Shown: positions 1 through 9,029 of the stretch, one piece after another
Position numbering within the stretch: position 1 is the stretch's first letter
How the letters are laid out: each line of letters begins with the position of its first letter
Assembly (NCBI RefSeq): GCF_015679265.1
Contig: NZ_CP064942.1
Span: forward strand, 1,954,001 to 2,018,000
Source: Pontivivens ytuae
Lineage (GTDB): Bacteria > Pseudomonadota > Alphaproteobacteria > Rhodobacterales > Rhodobacteraceae
Reading direction: 5' to 3'
Length of the DNA: 64,000 bases
Position numbers and translations under genes: made by a program
Notes under the pieces: model-generated
Seen by the model: only the letters and a program-made list of their open reading frames with translations
The model's database searches: none
What the model was told of the DNA's origin: nothing

Positions 1-499
1 CCTCCCGGATCCCAATGGCCCGATTTGGATCGGAAGCGTCGAGGAGACGAGCGAGTTGGAGTGCGGCCGCGGCATCTCCATCCTGCGCTGCGGCGTCAAG
101 CAGCTCGCGTCCCCGGATCGGATTGTAGGCGGGCGATGCTTCCGTCAGGTACAGACGCGCCAGAGACGACCGAACGTCCTCGTGCCCGGCCGCCAAGAGC
201 ATTTCCTGGTACTCTGCCGCACGCGCGAGATCTTGGTTGATGTCGGGCCCACGCCGGAAGTGGCGTGCAAGGATGCGCGCTGCGCGCTCATCACCTTGCT
301 GCGCGGCTTGATCCAGCTGCCTTACGGCGTAAGCGCGCTGCGGTTCGTTGTCCGAACTGCGCAGGATGCGATTGGCATCGCCAACCGACAGGCTTGCCTC
401 GAAAAACGGCCGATCAGGCAACGAGTTGCACGCCGTCAGCGCGGTAATGCAGAGAGCGTAAAGGCCGAAAGACGCATGAAACTTCAACCCGGCAAGCAT
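1..499 (-). CDS. SEL1-repeat lipoprotein (partial, 3' end outside window)
   Basis: Reads leftward from an ATG at 499 and is still open at base 1, so about 166 N-terminal residues are visible. Residues 1-24 look like a lipoprotein signal ending in the lipobox LTAC (Cys24), which predicts an envelope lipoprotein. After it come alanine-rich helical repeats (for example AVRQLDQAAQQGDERAARIL and GRELLDAAAQDGDAAAALQL) with the spacing of SEL1/TPR-like repeats. A GGGAGA ribosome-binding site lies at 509-514 in the reverse sense. SEL1 lipoproteins often scaffold polysaccharide secretion (AlgK is one example), and the gene sits beside an exopolysaccharide cluster. That role is inferred; the fold assignment is fairly sure. 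Confidence 0.72.
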   Translation of the reverse strand, partial: MLAGLKFHASFGLYALCITALTACNSLPDRPFFEASLSVGDANRILRSSDNEPQRAYAVRQLDQAAQQGDERAARILARHFRRGPDINQDLARAAEYQEMLLAAGHEDVRSSLARLYLTEASPAYNPIRGRELLDAAAQDGDAAAALQLARLLDASDPNRAIGIRE

Positions 500-738
500 A
501 TTTGAATGTCTCCCGTTGCGTTCATATCTTGAAGCTCTTCTGAGGTGTTATCGTTAAATAACTGTAAATATCAGATTCCCAGTCTCAGAATTTATATTCT
601 TGATTTAGTTATTCATTAACCTCTGCATCATACTGATTTGTAGTGTTTGAGAAATTCCTCGCAGGTCAGCTTTGGTTATTAGGTCGCTGAGAAAGGCTGA
701 TACATCTGTTTCGCGCCAGTCCGTTGGTGAGGGCTGAC
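500..738. promoter_or_regulatory. A+T-rich divergent intergenic region
   Basis: About 240 bases separate two divergent genes, the SEL1 lipoprotein to the left and a glycosyltransferase to the right. The stretch is much richer in A+T than its flanks, especially 550-620. It must carry promoters for both directions, but I cannot assign boxes or a known operator. Confidence 0.4.
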
Positions 739-1824
739 GTGAAAGCGCTCCACATGTCACAAGTGCTGCACGCTGGCGTAGGCAGTGTCATCGAGGAGAT
801 TGTTCCGCATCAGATCGCGCGCTGGGGTGCAGAGAACGTCGCGCTGGTTGTGCCCGAAGACCAGCTCGCGAAGGCTTCGCCGCTACGCGCGGCGCGCCTT
901 TTCACCTTTCCAAGCAGCGATCGGTCTGCAACCAGCCTTCTGCGCGCCTGGCGCACTCTTCAGGGAGCCCGGGCCGTTTTTCGACCGGATATCGAGCACC
1001 TGCATTCGACATTTGCCGGTATTCTCGGCCGCCTCGGTGGGCGCTGCGACGCAGCGCGTGTGTACTGCCCGCACGGCTGGGCCTTCAGCCGTGATGTCCA
1101 AGGGTGGAGCGGGCGTTCCGCTGTGCGCGCCGCCGTTTGGCTGGAGCGCCATCTTGCCCCTTCGACCGACGCGATGGTGCTCGTCTCGACCTCCGAACGC
1201 GACGCGGCTCGCGCCCGCGGGATCCGCAGTCGGTCCGACACCGTGATCCTGAACTCGATTGCGGACCGGCCCGTGAAACTTGCTCCGCCGCGCCTGTCCG
1301 ATCGGCTCGAAATCGTTTTCGTTGGCCGTCTCGTGCGGCAGAAGGCCCCGGAAATTGCGCTCGAGATGATGCGCTCTCTTCCACCGGACCGTGCGCATCT
1401 CACGCTTATCGGCGCGGCACCCGATGGCTCGATCCTTTCGGATACGCCGAATGTAAGTTGCCTCGGCTGGATCTCGCGGGAGGGAGTGCACGCGTGCCTT
1501 GCTGCTGCCGATATCCTTGTCCTGCCGTCGCGGTGGGAGGGCCTCCCCATGTCGGCGCTGGAGGCATTCCGGGCCGGCACCGCCGTTCTGATTTCCGACG
1601 CCGCGAACTCGCCAGAACTGGTGCGCGACGGGGTCGAGGGGCGGATCGTCGCGGACCTCTCGGCGGAGGCGTTTCGCGCGACCCTCCTGTCGCAGTCGGT
1701 CGAGGACTGGAGGGCGCAGGGGCGACGCGCGCGCGCCAGCTACGAAGAGCGCTTCACGTCGCAGAGAATGAACGCCGACCTCGACGCGCTTTACGTGCGT
1801 CTTTTGCGGGCACGGGATCGGTAG
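739..1824 (+). CDS. GT4-family glycosyltransferase
   Basis: A 361-residue cytoplasmic GT-B fold glycosyltransferase. The N-terminal domain has the glycine turn HAGVGSV. The C-terminal half has the GT4 hallmarks FVGRLVRQKAPE (about residue 193) and an EX7E motif inside WEGLPMSALE (about 265-273), which binds the nucleotide sugar. I chose the GTG at 739 because GAGGG lies five bases upstream and the protein then begins MKALHMSQVLH; in-frame TTG 724 and GTG 727 are alternatives. It probably transfers one sugar to the lipid-linked repeat unit of the exopolysaccharide. Its 3' end overlaps the convergent polymerase gene by 71 bases. Confidence 0.85.
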   Translation: MKALHMSQVLHAGVGSVIEEIVPHQIARWGAENVALVVPEDQLAKASPLRAARLFTFPSSDRSATSLLRAWRTLQGARAVFRPDIEHLHSTFAGILGRLGGRCDAARVYCPHGWAFSRDVQGWSGRSAVRAAVWLERHLAPSTDAMVLVSTSERDAARARGIRSRSDTVILNSIADRPVKLAPPRLSDRLEIVFVGRLVRQKAPEIALEMMRSLPPDRAHLTLIGAAPDGSILSDTPNVSCLGWISREGVHACLAAADILVLPSRWEGLPMSALEAFRAGTAVLISDAANSPELVRDGVEGRIVADLSAEAFRATLLSQSVEDWRAQGRRARASYEERFTSQRMNADLDALYVRLLRARDR

Positions 1825-3019
1825 CGGTCCGCATCTCACGGTGTGCAATCATGGCAAAGGCCATGGCAGCATGTGAGGGCAGATCGGCAAAGCCGCCTGC
1901 CCCGCCGAAGGTGATCCGAATAAGGAAGATCGTGCAGCAGAGCACCACAAACGCGGACATGCGATCACCCGTCTTCATCAGTTGCATACAGTGCAGGATG
2001 GCGAGCCTCAGAACCAAGATGTAGAGCGCGCTCGCCAGCACCAGCCCTGGCAGCCCCAACGTCAGCCCGCTGAAGAGGAAGAAGTTGTGGACAACATGTC
2101 CGCCGTAGGTCGTGAGGCTTGAGCCAAGCAGGATGCTGCTATCGATGTCAGAAAGGGAGCCGAGATACTGCGCGATGCGCGATGACCTCGAGTAGATGTC
2201 TCCCGCCAGGATCCGATCGACGAAGCCGCTATCGACGACCGTCAGAGCGACGATGAGCCCAACCAACCCGGCGGTCAAAGCCCATGCTGCGCTTCGATAG
2301 ACAAAAATGGCGAAGAGGCAGAACGCCAGCGTCAGGAGGAAGAGGAGGTAGGCTGTCGAGTTGATCGCGAGCGTCGCGACGGCGACGGCCACGACGGCAG
2401 TCCCCGATGGCGACAAGGGGGCGCGGGAGATCAGCAGAAGTGCTACTGCAACGCTCACTGCGCGGCTGATCTGGTTCACTGAGGATACCGCGTAGCCAAG
2501 GGTGTCCAGCGAGTTCGAGTGGAAATTGAACAGGGGCCGCCAGAAGTTGAAGTTCACGTACTGGAACGCGTACTGACCCGAGATCGCACCAATGATCCCG
2601 TCGAGGATATCGATCTCCGCCGCGATGGCAGAATAGAGCACGCAAATCGCGATTCCGCCTACGATGGCTAAGAACATGCGTGGGCTGCGAAGCTGAGCGG
2701 TGTCGAGCATGTTGTAGAGGCAGAGCGTGGCCAGGATGTAGACGAGGTTTCTGACCGCGACGATCGCCATTCCCGAGTCGCCGCGCACGGCCAAGGCTAC
2801 GCAGATCAGGAATGTCAGCGCGAGGTAAACTACGTAATACGGTGTGAAGTGAAGGCGCTCCGTTCTTAAGATGTGGAGACCGCCTGCGAAGGTCGTCAGC
2901 GCGGCACCGATTGCCGGCAGTTCGATATCGATGCCCGCCACGCGTGCCACGCCGATCCACGCGACACCCATTGTCGCCAGCATGGCCAGTACGAAGGTGT
3001 GGGGACGCCGCGTCTCCAT
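1754..3019 (-). CDS. O-antigen polymerase/ligase-like membrane protein (Wzy-type)
   Basis: A 421-residue, very hydrophobic protein with about ten predicted membrane segments and a large periplasmic stretch in its middle, the usual build of Wzy polymerases and WaaL-like ligases. There is no strongly conserved primary motif to see. The start at 3019 forms a TGATG junction with the upstream glycosyltransferase, implying translational coupling; the frame continues open upstream to 3298 but that part only overlaps the neighbouring gene. It is the last gene of the leftward operon (7372 to 1754), and its basic C-terminal tail runs into the end of the convergent glycosyltransferase. It probably polymerises flipped repeat units in the periplasm. 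Confidence 0.72.
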   Translation of the reverse strand: METRRPHTFVLAMLATMGVAWIGVARVAGIDIELPAIGAALTTFAGGLHILRTERLHFTPYYVVYLALTFLICVALAVRGDSGMAIVAVRNLVYILATLCLYNMLDTAQLRSPRMFLAIVGGIAICVLYSAIAAEIDILDGIIGAISGQYAFQYVNFNFWRPLFNFHSNSLDTLGYAVSSVNQISRAVSVAVALLLISRAPLSPSGTAVVAVAVATLAINSTAYLLFLLTLAFCLFAIFVYRSAAWALTAGLVGLIVALTVVDSGFVDRILAGDIYSRSSRIAQYLGSLSDIDSSILLGSSLTTYGGHVVHNFFLFSGLTLGLPGLVLASALYILVLRLAILHCMQLMKTGDRMSAFVVLCCTIFLIRITFGGAGGFADLPSHAAMAFAMIAHREMRTATDPVPAKDARKARRGRRSFSAT

Positions 3020-4245
3020 CAGCTTGGGAGATTTCCGTAGATGTGGCACAGCTCGCCAACGTGATCCGACAATGATGTTGCAAACTGGTTTCTGTTGGCG
3101 TGTGCCCTCATGCTCATATCGGTCACGGCGGCATCGTCGCGCGCGAGTGAGGCAAGTGCGTTGGCCCATGCGGCTGGCGAACGGTCCTGCAGGATGAGGC
3201 CGGCGCCATCGGGTATGGCCTCGCAGGCTGCATTCCAGGCGCCGCAGATGACGGGAAGGCCGTGGGCCAGAGCCTCCATCGGTACGAGGGGCTGACATTC
3301 GTGCCAGAGCGACGGGAACACGAGCGCGCGGGCGATGCGCATTTGTTCAGCTACGCCGGCGGCATCGCGCCAGCCAGTGAACTCGGCCTCCGGGAGGATC
3401 TGACAGACAATCTCCGCCTCGGGACCGTCACCGACGAACCTGGCATGGATGCCTGCCTGCCGCGCCGCTTTGGCGAAGAGAACGGCACCCTTCTCCGGGG
3501 ACAGACGACCGACGAAGAGGAGGACATCGCTGTGTTCCGCTTCTGCCCGCGGAGCCTGTGGTAGCGCGATGGGGTTGGGAACGTGGTGCAACCGGACATC
3601 TGGTCTGAGATAGGGCGCCATCACGCGCCGCTGCGTCTCACTAATGCAGATGACATCGCGCAAGGCCCGAGGCCATCTCGCGACATGGCGCAGCGCTGCC
3701 GTCCGGGTCGCGCGCCACGCCTTGTGGCTGCGGGCGCGCGCGTCGCAGTGCGTGGCCAAACAGCTTCGGCTGAGCGCGCGGCGCTGACAGATCTCGCCAG
3801 CTTGGAAGTCGAAGAAGCCGCCATTGGGACAGGCCAGGAAGTACTCGTGCATGGTGTAGATATGCCGATGGCCGGACTGCGCGATCACAGGCGCGATCGA
3901 CGGTGTCAGCGACTTCGCCCAACCATGAGTGTGTACGATCGTGCGTTTCGGCTCGCATCTTTCAAGCAGGCTAGTGAGCGCACGGGCGACGCCTCGGCTC
4001 CAGAGGTTTGACGTCATCGCATCGAGTAGCGACGGATTGTCCAGCATGCCGGGGCGGTTCAGACACGTGACCTCTACACCGGCCGCCTGCAGGTCGCGGT
4101 CCACGGGTCCCGCACCGGCGAAGTAGTGGACGCGCTTACCGGCTTGCGCGAGGCCACAGGCCGCGTCGATGGCCACGCGCGCCTGCCCACCCGTAACGGC
4201 GGCATGATCGTTCACGATGACAACGGTATCGAAGTCGGTTGTCAT
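3019..4245 (-). CDS. GT4-family glycosyltransferase
   Basis: A 408-residue GT-B glycosyltransferase. The N-terminal acceptor domain begins with VVIVNDHAAVTGGQARVAI, the Gly-Gly turn typical of GT4 enzymes. The C-terminal donor domain has FVGRLSPEKG (near residue 245) and the EX7E motif in HECQPLVPMEA (near 315). The central section is cysteine-rich (EICQRRALSRSC, THCDAR), seen in some GT4 relatives and possibly structural. The start ATG at 4245 overlaps the stop of the upstream sulfotransferase as TGATG, and the stop overlaps the start of the polymerase gene in the same way, so the three are translationally coupled. The sugar specificity cannot be read from sequence. Confidence 0.87.
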   Translation of the reverse strand: MTTDFDTVVIVNDHAAVTGGQARVAIDAACGLAQAGKRVHYFAGAGPVDRDLQAAGVEVTCLNRPGMLDNPSLLDAMTSNLWSRGVARALTSLLERCEPKRTIVHTHGWAKSLTPSIAPVIAQSGHRHIYTMHEYFLACPNGGFFDFQAGEICQRRALSRSCLATHCDARARSHKAWRATRTAALRHVARWPRALRDVICISETQRRVMAPYLRPDVRLHHVPNPIALPQAPRAEAEHSDVLLFVGRLSPEKGAVLFAKAARQAGIHARFVGDGPEAEIVCQILPEAEFTGWRDAAGVAEQMRIARALVFPSLWHECQPLVPMEALAHGLPVICGAWNAACEAIPDGAGLILQDRSPAAWANALASLARDDAAVTDMSMRAHANRNQFATSLSDHVGELCHIYGNLPS

Positions 4246-5165
4246 CAGGCAGCCGCCGGTATGCGCGCCGTCAAGGCGGTGTCCACGTCATAGGTCAACT
4301 CAAGGACTCGGATGATCTCCTCCTCGGTCAGAACATCCTGCCAATAGGTGTTTGCCGCCGCTACGGAACGGGACCAGTCATGCGTTCGCCGTGGAGAGGG
4401 CAGAGGGGCCCCGTTTGCCTTGTTCCGCTCAGCGAAATGGCGTGTCAGCCTCGGTGACCAGTCGAGACCCAGCTCCTGTAGCAGGCGTCGATAGGTGCCG
4501 ACCTCGTCCTGCTCTAGCTCGGTCGCGTGGACTATGTGCAGTCTCGGCGCCGGTGCAGTTGAGAGCACGGCCCGGTAGCACATGCGCCAGAGGACGGCGG
4601 CGGATGTGACGATATCCGTCGCTGCAGTCTTCAGCGCCAGTTCGATGACGGGATCGCGGCCGAAGCGCGCGGACCAGCGTGGGTAGATCTCGGCGGCACG
4701 GGAGATCCAGCCGAGCCGTTTGTAGCTCGCCGCGTGTGCGGGGGCGCTGCGGACCGTTACGACGCAAGGAATGCGGCGAGCAAGAAGATCAGGCACCAGC
4801 ATTATAGCGTGTGGATCCTTCCAGATGATCCGGCGCAGCCCCGGCGTCAGCGCCGCCATGCGGCGGCTGTGAAGCGTTCGGCTGCCGATGATGACGCTAC
4901 GTGCGGTTGGCCGCTGGCCCTCCCGGGTCTGGGTCTTGAGTGCACCGCGGAGAGTACTGATGTCCTCAAGTGCCATAGTCAGCTCTGCATCATCGAGGTC
5001 GCCCGTGGTTCGCATCGGGAAACGGTTTCGGATGCGCCTGAGTCCCGTTGGGCCGAGTGGTTCGTAGAATGAGCCGGATCCACGGGTGAGCGCGAGCGTG
5101 TTGCCGACGGGCGTCGTTCCGCTGCGCGGTGCTCCGGTAACGAGCAGGAGTTCGCGGTCACGCAT
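4245..5165 (-). CDS. Sulfotransferase-family protein
   Basis: A 306-residue protein opening with a P-loop-like 5'-phosphosulfate loop, TGAPRSGTT (residues 10-18), typical of PAPS-dependent sulfotransferases. A second candidate PAPS-binding stretch is CVVTVRSAPAHAASY near the middle, where Arg and Ser would contact the 3'-phosphate. There is no signal peptide, so it should act on lipid-linked intermediates in the cytoplasm. It overlaps the flippase gene upstream by 8 bases and the glycosyltransferase downstream by one. In this setting it most likely adds a sulfate ester to the exopolysaccharide repeat unit, which is an inference from context. Confidence 0.75.
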   Translation of the reverse strand: MRDRELLLVTGAPRSGTTPVGNTLALTRGSGSFYEPLGPTGLRRIRNRFPMRTTGDLDDAELTMALEDISTLRGALKTQTREGQRPTARSVIIGSRTLHSRRMAALTPGLRRIIWKDPHAIMLVPDLLARRIPCVVTVRSAPAHAASYKRLGWISRAAEIYPRWSARFGRDPVIELALKTAATDIVTSAAVLWRMCYRAVLSTAPAPRLHIVHATELEQDEVGTYRRLLQELGLDWSPRLTRHFAERNKANGAPLPSPRRTHDWSRSVAAANTYWQDVLTEEEIIRVLELTYDVDTALTARIPAAA

Positions 5166-6480
5166 CGATACGATCCGTCTGGCGCAGCAGGAAGAGCAGG
5201 AGCAGGAGCCGGATCGCGGCCATCAGGGCGAGCGAAATGCCTGCGCCGGCTAGTCCTCCGACGTGGATGAGGGTCAGTGTGCACGGGATAGACAGGGTGA
5301 AGAGCGTCGCTTGCAGCGTGCCGAAAGTTTGGAAGGCACGCCGGGACAGGAGGCCGGATTGCGCAATGGCCGATAGAAGTCGGAGGCCAATGGTGAGCAG
5401 CACCCATTTCAGCAGGGCACCTGCGTCTGCGAAGTCCGGGCCGAACGCGATCTCCAGCATGGTCGGGCCCAGAGCCAATCCCAGAGCGCCTCCGAGTAGA
5501 GAGCACGCCGCCGCGAGGGCCATCAGGCTGCGCAGCATTTGACCGAACGCGGCGCGTTGACCCGCATACCAATATCGGGCGAGCCGGGGCGTGATAACCT
5601 GCCCGACTGCGTCGAACACTGTCATCGCTGCTTGCTGCAGGTAGGCGATGACAGTGAAGAGCCCGAGTGCTGCGCTACCGATCATTACTTCGATCAGAAT
5701 GCGGGGCACGCTCATCTGCAGCACGCTCAGGAACTGGCCGAGGCCGAGAGAACTGTTTGTGCGCAGCAGCCTCAGGACACCATGCGCCCGCAGCGATGGC
5801 CGTAGTGACCCCTCTCGCGGGCGCGCGGGCATGTCATGGAGCAGAAAGACGAGCAGCCAGATCAGTGGCTGAGCCCAGAGAGCGGCCTCGACGTCTGTCC
5901 CGTAGAGAAGGAGGATGGCGAACAGACCTGTTCCTGCGACCGATCGTAGGACCAGGGATCGGGCCATGTGGCCCAATGCACCGCTCCGTTGGAAGGCGCC
6001 GTATAGCGTGAGACTGACGAGCTCCACAGCCTTCGCGACTGCGAGTGGGAAGGCCAGTGCCACGATGTCTGGCCGGAAACTCGCCAGAGCTGCCAAACAC
6101 AGCACTGACGAGGCGACGGCCAGCATCAAGGAGAGCCGCAGATAGGTCGAAAGCGCGTAGGTCTGTTCGATTTCCGTCGCGTGGCCGCAACGTAATCCCA
6201 TGCGGCCAAGTACGAACACGGGTTGAAGAATCGCCATTGCGAGGCCGAACTGCCCCACCGTTTCCAGATCGGAGAATCGCGCGATCAGCCAGAGCACGAT
6301 GAACTGAGACAGGACGAACGCGATATTCGCGCCGACCGTGGAGATGACCTCCCCTCCAATCTTGAGAAGGGGACGCGAATCCCCATGCGGGGAGGTTTTC
6401 GTGCTGGCTTGGTTTCCCTCTACCGCACTGTCCAGATCGACAGCGCGAAGCTGATCGAGGTTGGCGCCGTCAGGAGGCAT
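5158..6480 (-). CDS. Wzx-like polysaccharide flippase (MOP/PST superfamily)
   Basis: A 440-residue protein with about 12 predicted membrane helices after a polar N-terminal tail of roughly 37 residues. The first helices (EVISTVGANIAFVLSQFIVL) and the early motif SDLETVGQFGLAMAILQP match the polysaccharide-transport branch of the MOP exporters, where a loop of the form LG/VGxFG follows helix 1. Family members move undecaprenyl-diphosphate-linked repeat units across the inner membrane. The gene overlaps the upstream sulfotransferase by 11 bases and the downstream one by 8. A start nearer residue 38 is possible, because the N-terminal extension is longer than usual for the family. Confidence 0.85.
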   Translation of the reverse strand: MPPDGANLDQLRAVDLDSAVEGNQASTKTSPHGDSRPLLKIGGEVISTVGANIAFVLSQFIVLWLIARFSDLETVGQFGLAMAILQPVFVLGRMGLRCGHATEIEQTYALSTYLRLSLMLAVASSVLCLAALASFRPDIVALAFPLAVAKAVELVSLTLYGAFQRSGALGHMARSLVLRSVAGTGLFAILLLYGTDVEAALWAQPLIWLLVFLLHDMPARPREGSLRPSLRAHGVLRLLRTNSSLGLGQFLSVLQMSVPRILIEVMIGSAALGLFTVIAYLQQAAMTVFDAVGQVITPRLARYWYAGQRAAFGQMLRSLMALAAACSLLGGALGLALGPTMLEIAFGPDFADAGALLKWVLLTIGLRLLSAIAQSGLLSRRAFQTFGTLQATLFTLSIPCTLTLIHVGGLAGAGISLALMAAIRLLLLLFLLRQTDRIDA

Positions 6481-7372
6481 TTGCTTCCCTCCAGGGCGAC
6501 AGGTCGAGGTCGAACTCCTGTGCGAGTGCGGCGTTCTCAGCCGCGAACCTCTCCTTCAGCGTCCTAGCCGCCGCCTCAGAGCCCAGCCGTGTGGCGGGCG
6601 TCGTGTTAAACGCGCGGTAGACGGTGCGGATCGCATTGTAGACCGCGCCCTTTGGCAGTCGCTGGCGCAGGGCAATATTCACGCGCTGAAGAGCGTGGCT
6701 GCGGACCGCATAACTTTCGTTCTCGATAGGAAAATGATAACTGTCGTAGTGACTTGGTGAGATACCGAGGCGTTCGGCGAGCGACCTCATGAAGGCCTTC
6801 GGGTTGGTGCGCATGTCTTCGAACAGGCAGACGATCATGCGCTCGGCACCGACAGCATCGCGCCAGGCGCGCAGGTGGTGAACGTAGTTGGCGGTTCCCA
6901 TCGGATCGCCTGCCAGCTCGTTTCCGCGGAAGGCGGCTGGCCCCGACGTGGTCCCAACCCACTCGTCGAACCGCATCCCTGGCGGAATCCAGTGCCAATT
7001 GTTCCGGAAATAGTCGTAGCTGGATTTGATCTGCGCTACCGGCTCACGAAGGATGAAAAGCACGAGGGGCTTCGAGGGCATGTCCTGGACCGCCGCCCGG
7101 GCGGTCTCGTGAACCATGTAGGCCGGCGTCGCCTCCACCCGCACGCGTCCGTCATTGGCGTCCGTCGGGAACAGGTTGGCATAGCCTTCCAGGCCTCGGG
7201 AGACATGCCGATCCGGGCGATGCATATGCGAGCCGGGATCGACGAGGAAGTAGGTCTCTTTCTCCAGCGAGCCCACCACATCGGGATGATCGCTCAGCCA
7301 TCGGAAGAGCGACGTGCTGCCCGATTTCGGGGCCCCGGCGATGATAAGGTCCGGCAGGACGAGAGAGGACAC
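6470..7372 (-). CDS. PAPS-dependent sulfotransferase (heparan-sulfate sulfotransferase-like)
   Basis: A 300-residue protein with both PAPS-binding motifs in clear form: the 5'-phosphosulfate loop AGAPKSGSTSLFRWL (residues 12-26) and the 3'-phosphate motif FILREPVAQIKSSYDYF (near 105-120). This resembles the N-deacetylase/N-sulfotransferase and carbohydrate sulfotransferase group. No signal peptide or membrane segment is seen, so it is likely cytoplasmic. It is the first gene of the leftward operon, 109 bases downstream of ugd on the same strand. It probably sulfates a sugar in the repeat unit, but the acceptor is unknown. Confidence 0.87.
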   Translation of the reverse strand: MSSLVLPDLIIAGAPKSGSTSLFRWLSDHPDVVGSLEKETYFLVDPGSHMHRPDRHVSRGLEGYANLFPTDANDGRVRVEATPAYMVHETARAAVQDMPSKPLVLFILREPVAQIKSSYDYFRNNWHWIPPGMRFDEWVGTTSGPAAFRGNELAGDPMGTANYVHHLRAWRDAVGAERMIVCLFEDMRTNPKAFMRSLAERLGISPSHYDSYHFPIENESYAVRSHALQRVNIALRQRLPKGAVYNAIRTVYRAFNTTPATRLGSEAAARTLKERFAAENAALAQEFDLDLSPWREANAS

Positions 7373-7481
7373 GTCGAAACACCCCAGGCTGACACACTCA
7401 CTGTGCAGCCCGTGATAGCGGCGGTATCCTTAAGGAGGGGTTACGACGGCCACCGCCCGTGGCGGGACCGCGGTGCGGCCC

Positions 7482-8792
7482 CTAGCTGTTGCCGAAGCCG
7501 ATTCCAACATAGTCGAACTCGGCGGCTGCGGCCTGGTCGGGGCCGTAGATGTTGCGCAGGTCGGCGAGCTTTGGTGTGCGCATGATCTCCTTGAGCTTGC
7601 GCAGGTCGAGGGCGCGGAACTGGTTCCACTCGGTGAGGATGACGACGGCGTCGGCGCCTTTAGCTGCGGAATAGGCATCCTCATGCCACGTCACGCCCGG
7701 CAGCAGCCGCTCGCCCTCGCTGCGCCCCTCGGGATCGACCACGTGCACTTCGGCACCGGCGCCGATCAGGGCGGGGACGACGGCGAGCGACGGCGCCTCG
7801 CGCATGTCGTCGGTGTCGGGCTTGAACGTCACGCCGAGAACGGCGATGCGCTTGCCCGTCGCCTCGTAGTCAACGAGGTCGAGCACCTTGTCGATCATCC
7901 GGCGCTTCACCGCCTCGTTGACGTCGATCACGGTCTCCACGATGCGCATCGGGTGGGCGTGCTCCTGCCCGATCCGGGCGAGTGCGCGGGTATCCTTCGG
8001 AAAGCAGGAGCCGCCATAGCCCGGCCCCGCGTTGAGGAACTTCGGCCCGATCCGGCTGTCGAGGCCCATGCCGCGCGCCACGGACTTCGCGTTGGCACCC
8101 GTGCGCTCGCAGAGGCCCGCGATCTCGTTGATGAAGGTGATCTTGGTCGCGAGGAAGGCGTTGGCGGCGTACTTGATCATCTCCGCCGATTCGAGATCGG
8201 TGTAGATCACCGGCGCGTCGCGGAGGGACAGCGGACTGTAGATCGCGGCCATGACCTCGCGCGCCTGCTCGGTCTCCGCCCCCACGACGACGCGGTCGGG
8301 GCGCATGAAATCTTCGATCGCCGCCCCTTCGCGCAGGAACTCGGGGTTGGAGGCAATGTCGAACTCGGCTTGCGGGTTGGCCTTGCGGATGATCTGGGCG
8401 ACGGCGCGGTTGGTGCCGACGGGGACCGTCGATTTGGTCACGACGACCGTGTAGCCGGACAGGTGCTCCGCGATCTCCTTGGCAGCGGCATTGACGAAGG
8501 TGAGATCCGCGTGGCCGTCGCCGCGCCGCGTCGGCGTGCCGACCGCGATGAAGACGGCGTCGGCTGCGGCCACTGCGCTGCCGAGATCGGTGGTGAAGCT
8601 TAGGCGGCCGCCCGCCACGTTCTTTTCCATCAGCGCATCGAGGCCGGGCTCGTAGATCGGCACGTCGCCGGCGCGCAGTTTCTCGATCTTGCCCGCATCG
8701 CGGTCGACGCAGACGACCTCGTGGCCGAAATCCGAGAAACAGATGCCGGAGACGAGGCCGACATAGCCGGTGCCGATCACGGCGATGCGCAT
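7482..8792 (-). CDS. ugd: UDP-glucose 6-dehydrogenase
   Basis: A 436-residue enzyme that oxidises UDP-glucose to UDP-glucuronate with two NAD+. The Rossmann motif VIGTGYVGLVSG is at residues 5-16. The catalytic cysteine lies in YGGSCFPKDT (about residue 260), and the UDP-binding C-terminal domain contains GVTFKPDTDDMREAPS, all typical of the TuaD/RkpK group. Length is normal. It probably supplies the acidic sugar for the exopolysaccharide made by the downstream operon. About 237 bases separate its start from a divergent small gene, so the promoter must lie there. Confidence 0.95.
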   Translation of the reverse strand: MRIAVIGTGYVGLVSGICFSDFGHEVVCVDRDAGKIEKLRAGDVPIYEPGLDALMEKNVAGGRLSFTTDLGSAVAAADAVFIAVGTPTRRGDGHADLTFVNAAAKEIAEHLSGYTVVVTKSTVPVGTNRAVAQIIRKANPQAEFDIASNPEFLREGAAIEDFMRPDRVVVGAETEQAREVMAAIYSPLSLRDAPVIYTDLESAEMIKYAANAFLATKITFINEIAGLCERTGANAKSVARGMGLDSRIGPKFLNAGPGYGGSCFPKDTRALARIGQEHAHPMRIVETVIDVNEAVKRRMIDKVLDLVDYEATGKRIAVLGVTFKPDTDDMREAPSLAVVPALIGAGAEVHVVDPEGRSEGERLLPGVTWHEDAYSAAKGADAVVILTEWNQFRALDLRKLKEIMRTPKLADLRNIYGPDQAAAAEFDYVGIGFGNS

Positions 8793-9029
8793 ACGGATGC
8801 TCCCTTGCGAATAAAGGCCTCTGATACGGCAAGGGTCTTGGGGCCGACAAGCGGGAGTTTACGAGACCGTTGGTCACGGGTTCGTTCAATAGATGTGATT
8901 TCTGCGTGACTGTTCACGTTCGCAGAACACTGTGCCTCCGCTTCCGCCCCTACTGACGCCACGTCCCCCTGCCCATCTCGGGTGCATCGGCGGCGAAACG
9001 CGCGCCGCCCCAGACAAAGGACCAAGACC

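Noticed and set aside
1104-2024. Plus-strand 306-codon frame over the GT4 gene end and the start of the convergent gene.
   Set aside because: It crosses two well-supported genes and has a shadow-type composition.
7453-7465. Small CCGCC/GGCGG hairpin after ugd as a terminator.
   Set aside because: The stem is only 5 bp with no T-run; too weak, and ugd may be co-transcribed with other genes.
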